Origin: Lateolabrax maculatus
Lineage: Eukaryota > Chordata > Actinopteri > Acropomatiformes > Lateolabracidae
Length of the DNA: 64,000 nucleotides
Direction of reading: 5' to 3'
NCBI GenBank assembly: GCA_031216445.1
Contig: CM062219.1
Span: 19,723,001 to 19,787,000, forward strand
The position numbers and the translations under genes are program-made. Positions 28,513 to 36,068 of the stretch are shown piece by piece. The notes under the pieces are model-generated. The model made no database searches. It was not told the origin of the DNA and saw nothing but the letters and a program-made list of their open reading frames with translations. The stretch's first letter is position 1. Every line of letters starts with the position of its first letter.

Positions 28513-31020
28513 TTAGTGCCTGACAATTCAAAAGTAAATATTAAACTGTTCCAGCGATGCGCCTTACACATTCTTCCAGTAGTATACACATGTCTGATAC
28601 AAGACTGGTGTATTATTTTTTAAATAAACAAACATCTGTATAGAGGTGTACCTGCATCTTGCTGACCTCAGCTGTGATGATCCAGACCTTCAAAATCCCT
28701 GTCACTGACACTGCCACCACTGTGTCCTCTGTATGGAGACAGATATGGTAGCATATTAACATATGCACATTTCACATGGTGACGTGTGAAACATTCAACG
28801 TCTTAGTGTTAGCTTCTCATCTCACAAGAACTGAAACAATTCGGACTCGGACCTCACAGTGAATCGTTGCTCCACAAACCTGGAAAAGAACAACTGGACA
28901 TCAACCACATAAAGCAAAGATATCAGTAAACTTCTAAAGAGTTGTTTTCACCTTCATTCATCTAAATCAAGAGTGGTGAGTGTGATGTGACCATGTGAGT
29001 AGGCTGGAGGTAATTCATACTCCCCTCAATGTTTTGTACATGGCTTGTTATTTGAAACTCATGCATACCAGCTTTTTTTTTAATTTACACAGATAGTGGC
29101 AAACTGCTCAAATGGCTCTTTTTAAATGCTTATACACTTTATAATTACATAATCTTCCCTGCAAGGTGGGAGTTTTAAATACGTGTAGCTCACCAGACAT
29201 AAAAATCAGTTTTGTGATACTTACAAAACTAAAACATTATCACCTGTAATATGACATCACTATGGTTAATTTGATTAATGTAAGGGCTCATTATGGTTTT
29301 CTTTGTTGTTGTCACTTTGGGTCGTCTTAGCAGGAGAAGAACAGGATAAATAGATAAGATTAGAAACATCTGCATTCTATTTAGATGAGCCAGTTTCAAG
29401 GTCCTGGTCACTGTTGTCGCTTACTGGGACACTTGATGCAGGTGAACCATCGTTAATAAAATGGGGTGCACGTTTGCTTTTCCTGCCATGACACGTCATG
29501 ATGTCTGCCGTGAAAATGGTCTATTGTACAAAAGGACTGAATGTTGGTTTTTGTAACAAGCTGACGTTGAACTCTGAAATTGTGCGCTGAGCGATGGAAA
29601 ATCAGAACAAGGAAATGCAGCTTTATGCCTAAACCCAGTGACACATTTTGAAAATGTCTCTAAGGATGGGACAGGAGGACCAGCTGAGTGACAGCAGGTA
29701 AACAGGGCTGTAATTAAAAAGGCAGGAGGTGAAAGATCAGAGACGAAACTGCTCCGAATGGGATTAAAATCACCTGACCTCCCCCCCAGAGAAACAAATC
29801 TCATCTATTTAATCTCTAATGTCTTTTCCAGCTCCACCTGCGTCTCTCACCTTGTGTCCGGTGGGACCGGATGATGCTCATGGAGCTGATCCAGTCAGGA
29901 GAGATCTTGGACACCAGCGAGTACAGGACCTCCAGGCTGGTGGCGTCCACCACAAGGATTTCTGGGTAATGGCCATTACAAAGCAGACGTCCCTCCCTCT
30001 GAGTGCCGATGGTGAACTGATAGAACTGGAGAACCACAGAGAAGGAGGAGATACATGCAGGAGAGACAGAGAGCACAATCAAATGACCACAATCTGATCA
30101 AAAAACAGTAACAACAGAAGCTCCGAGGGCTAAAAAACCCTCCCTTTCCTGGTATGCTTTTAATATGAAAACTCTAAAATGTAAGTTATGATTAAATTAC
30201 CGTACCTCAGTGTTTTTTTTTTTTAACCCATCTTCTATTAGCAACTGGCCTTTATTTGTCTGTGCTTATCTGAGACTGAGCCAGTATTTGAATAACAGCT
30301 TTCATTTGAATAATTTAGGGGATGCAAGTGTGTGTCTTACCTGTATGCCAGTGTGAGCACACGCCAGCTTGGTGAATTCAATGCAGCGTCCATCATTCAC
30401 ATCCCATAAACACATTTCTCTGGAAACATGAACAAACTGAAGTTAGAGATAAATGAGTAGGAAGTTATCTGCAGTTAAACTTACATCCTTGTGTATCATC
30501 TCTTCTATTTGATTGAGATTGTTTTTTTTGTCAATATGGTAAGTGACAATGAGTTTTCTTCAAGTAATCCCCATCTATATGAATCTTCTGATTGATGTGT
30601 GTGTGATAAAAATGCACTCACCCACTCTCAGATGCACTGACAATGTACTGTTTGTCACTGCACGCGCTGGCTTTGGACAGACAGGTGATGGAGGCTGTAT
30701 GACCAAACAACATGGCCCTGGGACAAATCTGAGCAGAAATCAAAAGAAAGGCAAAGAAGAACAGTATTATAACAAGATGACGCAAAGCAGAGGAAAAAAG
30801 GGGTAGGTGACAAACCCACACACATCATCATCATCTTCACCGAATTCACTCTCATCTGTACCTCCAGCTCAGTTGCCATGTCCCAGAGGCAGATCTGTCC
30901 GTCGTGGCAGCCGGTGATGATGGTGCTGAAGTCGTCCATCACAAGCAGACTGCTTATGCAGTGGGTGGGAGCCGTGCGACCCCACAGCACTATGGGTAGA
31001 ACCAAGTTGTTCCCCGACAT
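5845..31020 (-). CDS. wdr7: wdr7, WD repeat-containing protein 7 (Rabconnectin-3 beta), 5' part
   Basis: WDR7 partners DMXL1/2 in the Rabconnectin-3 (RAVE-like) complex, which promotes V-ATPase assembly and acidification of synaptic and endosomal vesicles. Seventeen coding exons were traced: 31020-30862, 30728-30622, 30419-30341, 30025-29851, 28728-28652, 28463-28344, 28191-28046, 27810-27708, 19698-19551, 18447-18332, 18076-17944, 17651-17431, 16297-16102, 14450-14236, 7728-7495, 7360-7067, 6041-5845. They sum to 2720 nt (906 codons plus 2 nt) with consistent phases. The N-terminus (MSGNNLVLPIVLWGR) and blocks such as LLFGHT-like, ATSLEVLYSLVSKISPDW and VSGGVDFSVIVWDIF match vertebrate WDR7, not the paralogue WDR72. 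WD repeats fill residues about 15-240 and 395-600; an acidic linker follows. The family is about 1490 residues, so about 40% is off the left edge. Introns range from 0.1 to 8 kb. Confidence 0.93.
6042..7066 (-). other. wdr7 intron 16
   Basis: AT-rich intron. It holds an (AAT)n microsatellite at 6522-6567 and, at about 6190-6480, sequence resembling the degraded 3' end of a fish retroelement ('gactgacctgatgctc' followed by T-rich sequence and 'atgttatatagaaatg'); that assignment is weak. Confidence 0.6.
6522..6567. repeat. (AAT)n microsatellite
   Basis: About 15 uninterrupted AAT units in wdr7 intron 16. Confidence 0.95.
7067..7360 (-). CDS. wdr7: wdr7 coding exon 16
   Basis: 294 nt (98 codons), phase 0 at both ends, residues about 744-841. 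Begins VKETMKETIKEHLLDEDE, runs through an acidic EEEEEE stretch written as GAG codons, then LLEYNLTMDTAKLFMSCLH and ISRGGHMSLMLP, all conserved in WDR7. The acceptor follows 'cgaaaccag'; the donor is gtacct. Confidence 0.9.
7495..7728 (-). CDS. wdr7: wdr7 coding exon 15
   Basis: 234 nt (78 codons), phase 0 both ends, residues about 666-743. GNLPKYSHNALVVQAMKTN and LTDPDMHVLFFDVEAVIIQL match the WDR7 family. Acceptor 'ttctcctccag', donor gtcagt. Confidence 0.92.
8110..8600 (+). mobile_element. Dispersed repeat family B, long copy (SINE/MITE-like)
   Basis: Starts near 'gttacttagggccagcatg', contains 'ttggccacttgggggcag' at 8263-8280 (identical to 5715-5732), then text I recognise as common in spiny-rayed fish introns ('gttggatcacatccagcag', 'ctagacgttccactttta', 'accagctggtctgtgac'). 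No ORF; the boundaries are approximate and the class is not assigned. Confidence 0.6.
9141..9275 (+). mobile_element. Dispersed repeat family A copy
   Basis: Shows the ordered blocks of this family: 'aaacccaaagatttatgatt', 'agacaaaagcagaaaatact', 'gagaatgtttt' and 'gactaattgttttagc'. It is a common percomorph intronic repeat, sense-oriented on the plus strand here. Confidence 0.6.
9635..9693. repeat. (CA)n microsatellite
   Basis: CA array with a single CAGA interruption; it faces a (TG)n array 57 bp to the right, so the two can base-pair in the transcript. Confidence 0.95.
9750..9778. repeat. (TG)n microsatellite
   Basis: About 14 TG units, inverted relative to the (CA)n array at 9635-9693. 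Confidence 0.95.
10126..10209. repeat. (GT)n microsatellite
   Basis: About 40 GT units with one TT interruption. Confidence 0.95.
10635..10725. repeat. Compound (CAGACA)n/(CA)n array
   Basis: Alternating CAGACA and CA blocks; a further (CA)n tract follows at 10814-10838. Confidence 0.9.
10920..11090 (+). mobile_element. Dispersed repeat family A copy
   Basis: Family blocks 'gccaaaaactcaaagatgtt', 'acaatgatttaaaacagaaa', 'aaatcatcacatttgaga' and 'cttctgttgattgactg' occur in order. Diverged copy in wdr7 intron 14. Confidence 0.6.
12509..12555. repeat. (GATT)n microsatellite
   Basis: About 11 tandem GATT units, followed directly by 'tgccacttgggg', a possible family B fragment. Confidence 0.95.
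13041..13121. repeat. (CG)n/(CA)n microsatellite
   Basis: Three CG units followed by about 37 CA units. Confidence 0.95.
13580..13601. repeat. (AGTC)n short tandem repeat
   Basis: Five to six AGTC units. Confidence 0.9.
13980..14115 (+). mobile_element. Dispersed repeat family A copy
   Basis: Contains 'gagaagctggaactagagaa', 'tgattatcgaattattggtg' and 'aattttctgttgactgactc', the diagnostic 3' part of the family. It ends about 120 bp from wdr7 exon 14. Confidence 0.65.
14236..14450 (-). CDS. wdr7: wdr7 coding exon 14
   Basis: 215 nt, residues about 594-665. Enters with phase 1 after 'tgttttcag' and ends in phase 0 before gtacag. [20 protein letters not shown] and AMTRRSLAALKNMAQHKLQ are signature WDR7 sequence following the second propeller. 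Confidence 0.93.
15475..15522. repeat. (GT)n microsatellite
   Basis: About 24 uninterrupted GT units. Confidence 0.95.
15812..15960 (+). mobile_element. Dispersed repeat family D (SINE-like, teleost)
   Basis: Shows the characteristic order 'ggaacagttcaacatattca', 'ggttagcctagcttagcat', 'gaagactggatgcaggggg', 'ctgactctgtcaaag' and 'cacctctaacgctcactca'. I recognise this as a very common percomorph interspersed repeat. Non-coding. Confidence 0.7.
16102..16297 (-). CDS. wdr7: wdr7 coding exon 13
   Basis: 196 nt, residues about 529-594. TRVQHCICSVASDHSVGLLS and YLVVGCSDGSVYVWQMDTG form WD blades of the second propeller. Acceptor 'cctctgcag', donor gtaaga, ending in phase 1. Confidence 0.94.
17431..17651 (-). 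CDS. wdr7: wdr7 coding exon 12
   Basis: 221 nt, residues about 455-528. Encodes a full WD blade: LRGHRNKVTCVLYPYQ, RSLVSGGVDFSVIVWDIFTG and HGGEITQLIVPPENCS. Acceptor 'ctgttctgcag', donor gtaaga. Confidence 0.94.
17944..18076 (-). CDS. wdr7: wdr7 coding exon 11
   Basis: 133 nt, residues about 411-455. VTASVYIPSQGRLVCGREDG and [20 protein letters not shown] match WDR7. The donor gtgagg runs into a G10 tract in the transcript, and a (TG)n tract lies 17 nt upstream of the acceptor. Confidence 0.93.
18095..18118. repeat. (CA)n microsatellite near wdr7 exon 11 acceptor
   Basis: (CA)12 on the plus strand, read as (UG)n in the wdr7 transcript, 17 nt upstream of the exon 11 acceptor. Confidence 0.95.
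18332..18447 (-). CDS. wdr7: wdr7 coding exon 10
   Basis: 116 nt, residues about 372-410. SLQEAFDKLTPVSAGIIDQL is a WDR7 family block. Acceptor 'ctctgtgcag'; the donor is a weak gtttga, but phase and homology on both sides support it. Confidence 0.88.
19551..19698 (-). CDS. wdr7: wdr7 coding exon 9
   Basis: 148 nt, residues about 323-372. LLICPPVTRFFFGRREPFHK and LLIQGDSAGRLSLWSIPE align with WDR7. The acceptor has an unusually C-rich tract; donor gtaagg. An 8-kb intron separates it from exon 8. Confidence 0.92.
22476..22501. repeat. (CT)n microsatellite
   Basis: About 13 CT units in wdr7 intron 8. Confidence 0.95.
24905..25230 (-). mobile_element. Dispersed repeat family A copy, reversed
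   Basis: Reverse complement of family blocks: 'gaatatctttgggtttaaga', 'aatgagacaactgaagac' and 'ctaaatgattaccaaattaa'. Diverged. Confidence 0.55.
27708..27810 (-). CDS. wdr7: wdr7 coding exon 8
   Basis: 103 nt, residues about 288-322. CLPASEHFRSDVGK is conserved in WDR7. Its acceptor is preceded by a pure (TG)n tract ending only 9 nt from the splice site; donor gtcagt. Confidence 0.9.
27820..27860. repeat. (CA)n microsatellite against wdr7 exon 8 acceptor
   Basis: About 20 CA units; in the transcript a (UG)n tract takes the place of most of the polypyrimidine tract. Confidence 0.95.
28046..28191 (-). CDS. wdr7: wdr7 coding exon 7
   Basis: 146 nt, residues about 240-288. VFDAGDYSLLCSVPSDND, ADKVIIWTEDGCSYIYKLPA: an N-terminal propeller blade of WDR7. 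Acceptor 'gtgtttcag', donor gtaaac, ending in phase 2. Confidence 0.93.
28344..28463 (-). CDS. wdr7: wdr7 coding exon 6
   Basis: 120 nt, residues about 200-239. DLDPVFEEESKPIYCQGCQ and TQSSLLVVCSKYWR are hallmark WDR7 sequence. Acceptor follows a (TG)n tract by 10 nt; donor gtgaga. Confidence 0.93.
28474..28510. repeat. (CA)n microsatellite against wdr7 exon 6 acceptor
   Basis: About 18 CA units, (UG)n in the transcript, 10 nt from the 3' splice site. Confidence 0.95.
28652..28728 (-). CDS. wdr7: wdr7 coding exon 5
   Basis: 77 nt, residues about 174-199: DTVVAVSVTGILKVWIITA, a WD blade edge. Acceptor 'tccatacag', donor gtacac. Too short to show as a long open frame; found by homology and phase. 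Confidence 0.88.
28729..29850 (-). other. wdr7 intron 4
   Basis: 1.1 kb of unremarkable AT-rich intron; no exon or clear repeat seen. Confidence 0.6.
29851..30025 (-). CDS. wdr7: wdr7 coding exon 4
   Basis: 175 nt, residues about 116-174: FYQFTIGTQREGRLLCNGHY, PEILVVDATSLEVLYSLVSK and ISPDWISSMSIIRSHRTQ, nearly identical to WDR7 across vertebrates. Acceptor 'tggttctccag', donor gtgaga. Confidence 0.95.
30208..30268 (+). repeat. Dispersed repeat family C, short copy
   Basis: Matches the copy near 395-460: T-run, 'aaccca', 'ctattag', then 'aactggcctttatttg' and 'tgtgctta'. Confidence 0.45.
30341..30419 (-). CDS. wdr7: wdr7 coding exon 3
   Basis: 79 nt, residues about 89-115: EMCLWDVNDGRCIEFTKLAC ending AHTGIQ, the end of the second WD repeat. 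Acceptor 'catgtttccag', donor gtaaga. Confidence 0.92.
30622..30728 (-). CDS. wdr7: wdr7 coding exon 2
   Basis: 107 nt, residues about 54-89: ICPRAMLFGHTASITCLSKA and SDKQYIVSASESG, the second WD repeat. Acceptor 'tttctgctcag', donor gtgagt. Confidence 0.94.
30862..31020 (-). CDS. wdr7: wdr7 coding exon 1 with start codon
   Basis: 53 codons, MSGNNLVLPIVLWGR... through TGCHDGQICLWDMATELE. The exon begins at 31033 after 'tccatccag', leaving 13 nt of 5' UTR before ATG, so at least one upstream non-coding exon exists. The start matches the WDR7 N-terminus. Donor gtacag. Confidence 0.94.
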
Positions 31021-31033
31021 TATGCTGATGTGT

Positions 31034-32365
31034 CTGGATGGAGGGAGGGACAGTTAGAAAGAGAGACAGAGACGTCAAAATGAGACAGACACAAGGAGAG
31101 CTCAACATGAAAAAGATGATGCACTGATCTGAAGACTAGCAGTACAGATGCCACTTTGAAAATGGCTCAGCAAATGTTTTATTTTTACATTCTTTTATGT
31201 GTCTGAATGAATTCCCTGTCATCATTCTATTGTTATATGTTGGCAAATAAATATCTAGATGACAATGCCTGTCTCTGGTCGATTGAGTGAATTAAATACC
31301 AGAAAGATCAAGGTACGGCATCGCATTCAAGCACAAATCCTGCACGTTCAATATTGCCATAAAGCAGACCTGCCCATTGAGCGGTCTAATACAAGCAGAG
31401 ATACCTTTATGTTAACAGAATGAAAACTGACAGTTTTCTCATAGTATGTATCATCATGTCGCCCAACAATATGTTTGTATTGTGTTTTATCCACTTTATT
31501 GTTTTTATTTTCATTTCCCTTTTATGATCATTCCTGTGCGTCAGTCTCCCATTGTTTTACTTCTTATACCATAGACTGTCTTGTACTGCACAAATCTGTA
31601 TGAAGTACATGTGCAGGCAGAATCGTGGGGCATTTCAAGAACTTGCAAATGATTATTTCTCTGATGTCTTTTAAATGTTGATATATTTTTCCACCAAGAG
31701 CAGCAGTTTGCACTGTAGCCATGGCATGCTAAAGATGCTATAAACATTACACGTCAGTATGGTAATATGCTAATAAACAGCATGCTGGCACATGATCATG
31801 TTTACAGACAGTGTAGTATCATGCTGGCGTTAATATGACCACTACTCCCCGTATGCACAGCCATTTGGACTTGTTAAAGCGCTGCATTAACGCGCTAGTC
31901 CTCACAGACACATAATTACAATGAGTCACGAATCGCCGTCCTGTGACGAGGACAGGCACAGAAACAGCTGTGACCCTTTGACAGAAATAAACAACGCACA
32001 GCACACACTTTCACGTGAAAACATCATGTCCTGCTTAGTTTGGATGATTATAATATTTAATAACATTGGCGTTAGCTACATTCAGGTTTGACGTGACAGA
32101 CTGCGCAGCAACGTTTCAGAAGTAAAGGGGGACACATTTAAATCACAGTCAGCTGCAGGACAGTCCGGAAGGAACTCAGCAGTAGAGAAATCTGCAGACA
32201 TTTTAATTTAAAGCTACCTGTCATTGATTATCAGACGGTAGAGGATTAGCTGTGCAGTGATCTATGAAGTGCTAACGCTAAACTACTCCTGCAATGTCGC
32301 TACTACCGGGTTAGCAACACGGCTAACGGAACCACAACACTATGTTGAAAATTGTATATACGTAC
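31034..32365 (-). other. wdr7 5'-UTR intron
   Basis: Contains a palindromic E-box at 32009-32020 and, at about 31680-31830, degenerate 'gcatgctaa'-type repeats. A candidate donor (gtacgt, revcomp of 32360-32365) would end a non-coding first exon at 32366. The donor position is an inference. Confidence 0.45.
32009..32020. promoter_or_regulatory. Palindromic E-box (CLEAR-like)
   Basis: TTTCACGTGAAA is a perfect 12-bp palindrome around CACGTG. TFEB/MITF-family factors bind TCACGTGA-type sites in lysosomal and V-ATPase genes; WDR7 regulates V-ATPase, so a role is plausible but inferred. Confidence 0.35.
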
Positions 32366-32369
32366 CAAC

Positions 32370-33100
32370 AAAAGGAGTCCTACTGGAACATGTCCTTCTG
32401 GTGGAAGGTTTGTCGACGAGCGTTACCCTCCGTAGCTGATAAAAACAGAAATGACCCTCGCTTTCGGCTTGTTTTTAGCAGCTTGTCCCGCTGACAAACC
32501 GATCCGTTCGGTCAGCTGATCACGCGACAGCAGAGAGTCGCATCCGGTCTCCGGATTTTCAAAGTAAAAACATGCAGCGTTCATTTTCAGAGCCTCAGCC
32601 AGAGCACGCGAGCAATTCCGAGTTATTTGTACGAGTATAGAAGTCTTTTTCGTTATTATAAAGACTAATTAATGAACATAGAAATACACAAAATAGTAAA
32701 TACAAATATAAATAAATACATAAAAGCAATAGTATGAAAATAATTATAAACACGTGGAGAAAATAATCCTTCATATCATTTCCTTCCTCTCTTTTTTATA
32801 TTATTAATTATTAACTGTTGAACTTTGGAGAGCAAAAGTTAATTGTTGACTTTGGAAACAGTAAATTGACAAAAATAAAAATAATTCAATTTACTTAACT
32901 TATTCTTTGATTTGATTTGATTTGATTTATTTATCTATTTATTTAGAGAATTGAACAATGGATAGCCAACAAGTTGCCCCGTCATTTATTTGTTTCCCTA
33001 AGAAAGACATTTTTCCACTCATGTCTTCGCCGCTGCTCAGTAATATTGAGGGAGCTCTCAGACCGGAAGTCGTGGGCCGCTGCTGCTGTTGCCAGCTGCT
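32370..33100. promoter_or_regulatory. Divergent wdr7/taf1c promoter region
   Basis: The two genes run away from each other with about 1.1 kb between the candidate wdr7 first exon and the taf1c start codon. The stretch has inverted ETS-like cores ATCCGG/CCGGAT near 32542-32556, a CAGCTG E-box near 32513, and a consensus ETS site ACCGGAAGT at 33062-33070. The middle (32640-32960) is AT-rich; the right side turns CpG-rich. No TATA box is obvious. Transcription start sites were not determined. Confidence 0.5.
33062..33070 (+). promoter_or_regulatory. ETS/GABP consensus site
   Basis: ACCGGAAGT is a perfect ETS-family site at the edge of the CpG-rich block upstream of taf1c, typical of housekeeping promoters. 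Confidence 0.45.
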
Positions 33101-33353
33101 CACGCGCCGAGCTTGACTGTCGTTTTCTGGCCGCCACTCTGCGCCGGGGTCTGCACGTGTTCGGCGGAACACCGAGGACTTTGGACGGATCTGACCGCGG
33201 CGTCGTGTCCTTCGGGACCCCCCCGCTCGCTTCGACGTGCGCGGCTTGTAGTTTGAGCCGGCGGGCGCGTGTCACGGCGGCCCGGAGAGGAGACACGTGT
33301 TTGTCCCTGCGAGCGAGCAGCCGCGGCTAACGCTAGCTGCGCCGCAGGACAAC

Positions 33354-33419
33354 ATGTCCAGACTCGTCCCCAGACACCCGCGGAGAGCGAGGGACGACGA
33401 CGCCTGGCCACACCAGTAG
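33354..33419 (+). CDS. Upstream ORF in taf1c leader (21 codons)
   Basis: ATG at 33354 opens a 21-residue frame (starting MSRLVPRHPRRARDDD) that stops with TAG at 33417-33419, 22 nt before the taf1c start. It is rich in arginine. If the transcript starts upstream, this is a candidate translation-dampening uORF; a separate product is not implied. Confidence 0.4.
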   Translation: MSRLVPRHPRRARDDDAWPHQ

Positions 33420-33441
33420 AAAACCTGTCTGCCATTCGCAA

Positions 33442-33570
33442 ATGACGGATCAGATGGATTACCGGTTTCCACAGCAGCTGTTTCCTTCGTTTTACAACTG
33501 CGGACCGCCGGACTCGGTCCCGAAACACTGCGCTGGAAACTGGGGCTGCTACGACCGAGTCAGACCTCAG
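33442..33570 (+). CDS. taf1c: taf1c coding exon 1
   Basis: 43 codons, MTDQMDYRFPQQLFPSFYN to YDRVRPQ, then donor gtgcgt. The first in-frame ATG after an in-frame upstream region without better candidates; N-terminus poorly conserved, so start is the least certain part. Confidence 0.78.
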
Positions 33571-36032
33571 GTGCGTCAGCTCGCCACACTGCTGCGTATC
33601 ATCAACACATTCAGGACTGTTACTCCAGGCCAGCTCTCTGCAGATACAGAAGCTACATTGTGACGATGCTTACATGTTAGCTGTCTATTTATAAAGGATT
33701 TCTGACGCCTTCTTAGATAGATAGAGCTGTTTTTATTTATTAATACTGGGTCCATATTTCATTGGGTAAACGGATGCCGTAACGTTTTTATTTCTAGAAC
33801 AGTTTAAATCTTAACTGAGATTTTAAGAGCAAAGTGTTTTTCTTTAGCTGTAGTCACTATCTTTACCGACGGGCAGTTATCAAGATGTCATTATAGTTTT
33901 CAATAAAGTAAGCAAATAATTAAGCCAGGAAAAGAAACAAACAAATAAATTAAGTTCTACATGATGGGAATAAAAATATTAATCATAAATCAATATCTGA
34001 GATACTAGATCAAAAGTTCATATTTCAATTTCAGCGTTTCCACCGTGGGGGTGTGTTTCTGTTCTCTGTCAGTGTGTTTCTGTGGGTGGTGGGTCAGTAG
34101 GACTTGATCAGCAGTTTGAAGGCGTCACCTCTTCTGTATCCCTACTGTCAGACTTCTTGTCACATCTTATTGTCTGCTTGTGTTTGTGGTTTCAGGGCGG
34201 CTCTGGTTCTCTCTCCAGCTGGACATTTACATCCAGACACCAGGTCAGAGGGGAGACATGGCGTCACACTGAGCCAGCACCGGTTCCCCTCCTGTCCCCT
34301 AAAGACTGTAAGTCCCTGACAGCTGAGACTCTGTATCTGATATGTTGTACTCAATCATTTAAACCAAGGACAAAACTTTTCTTTCTTTCTTTGTTTTTCT
34401 CAGTTTTTGGTATTAAAACACAAAATCACTAAATGCTCTTGAAGTCATAGAATCATCCCCAAATATACCGTTGACTGTTCTGTAAGGCTCTAAATATTTT
34501 ACTGTTGACCCCACGTCATATTTCATCTTCATAAATAGATCTGTCTCTAAGTTCAACTTACTATTTTACTGTCTGATAAAATCTTCTCGGGTCAAAGAAA
34601 GTTTAGAGGGAAAAAACAGGGTAAATCTTAAAGGTAGGTTATAAATAAATTACAAATGAAACTGAGAGAAAGCTAAATTATTCTGCAGATTTGGAAAAAA
34701 ATGTATGAAATCATCTAGGAGAACAGTAAAAATTCATCCTGTTTGAGTTGACATTTGTCTTATATTATGTTTTTCCATCCGACTTCTTTGTTTGTAAATT
34801 TATTATATGACATAAACCTTTTTGAACAGCTGTCCTTTGGCCTTCAACGCCTCCAGATCCGCTGGATTTCACAGAACACGTGAGTGTAACAGTTCAACAG
34901 ATTAAAAAAAAAATAACTTTATGGTAGCCTCAGATTTAAGAGATTCTTTACCTGTTGTTGTTGTTGTTGTTTTTTTTGGGGGGGGGGGGGTCCCTTAAAT
35001 GCACAGATGATCTTTCAAACATTCCTACACACCACAAGTCTTCAGCAACCCTGCAGTTATAAAACACAGATTAAGCTGTATATTAAAATCATATTGCTGG
35101 TAAACGTTTACGGTATTATTAACAATAACAAACACTTTTATGTTTTTGTCATTTATGACATATCATTTCATAATTTATAGGTGACAGAAAAAAATATATA
35201 TTTCATGTTCATGCTGCACTATTTTACACATACAGTAGGGTACTGTAACTGAGACCTGCACCTACCAAACCCAGATTAGTCAGAACAGTTAAAACTGTTC
35301 GGGGAATGTATTTATGGGTTAAAGGCCTCTGCGGTGTTTATGTCGACATCAAAGTTTGTCTCATAAACTTGACTTAGTTACACAGATTAAAGAGGTTGGA
35401 TCTTTACATAGGAAATAAACAATGACATTTATGCGATGTGGTTCATAACCTAATAACTGGAATGAATAGTTTATTAGTTTTGATGTTTATAAACCGGTTT
35501 TATATTTAGATGCAGAACTTCTTCATGGATCACAGCCAGGACGCCTTCGGGTGCATGAGTGAAATTCTGGGCGAAAACTTCTATTTCAAAGATGGGCCGA
35601 AAGAGGTGAGTTTCACAAGAACACACCTTTGAGACACAGCCCTTTGATCTCCAGTTGTTCTGTTGCCTTACCTTTCTTGTTCGTGCTGTATCTGGGCTAT
35701 GTATGAATATGTTTAGTATGGATTCAGATTTTAAGCAAGTTCCTTAATCAGTCATCAGACGTTATTGATCAATAATCAATTACAGTTTATAAGATAAAAA
35801 AGTAGCAGCACACCCCAAGTAAGGATTAGTTAACAAAAAGCGGGTGAAATATTTCCGTCATAAGTATAACTCCAAATTGCTAACAGCTGCTCCAAGTATT
35901 CATTGATAGATTATTAAAAAATGTTTTGTTGAAAGTATACATTTAGATCTATAGAAGAAAACAAATTGAAGAAAACATATTGTGGTAAACCTGTTAAGCT
36001 GGTGGCAACATTTGTTGGTTTTTCCGTCATCA

Positions 36033-36068
<36 letters not shown>

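Larger units (their letters stand above)
33040..33440. other. CpG-rich block, taf1c promoter and 5' UTR
   Basis: Dense CG dinucleotides in contrast to the AT-rich flanks, as expected of a CpG-island promoter. Overlapping open frames on both strands here are a by-product of the GC-rich composition. Confidence 0.6.

Noticed and set aside
5845..31020. Assignment of the WD-repeat gene as wdr72
   Set aside because: N-terminus and many blocks match WDR7 far better; WDR72 diverges at most of these positions.
32974..33528. Overlapping long frames on both strands around 33.0-33.5 kb
   Set aside because: CpG-rich composition lowers stop-codon frequency; none resembles a protein family, and the region is the taf1c promoter and leader.
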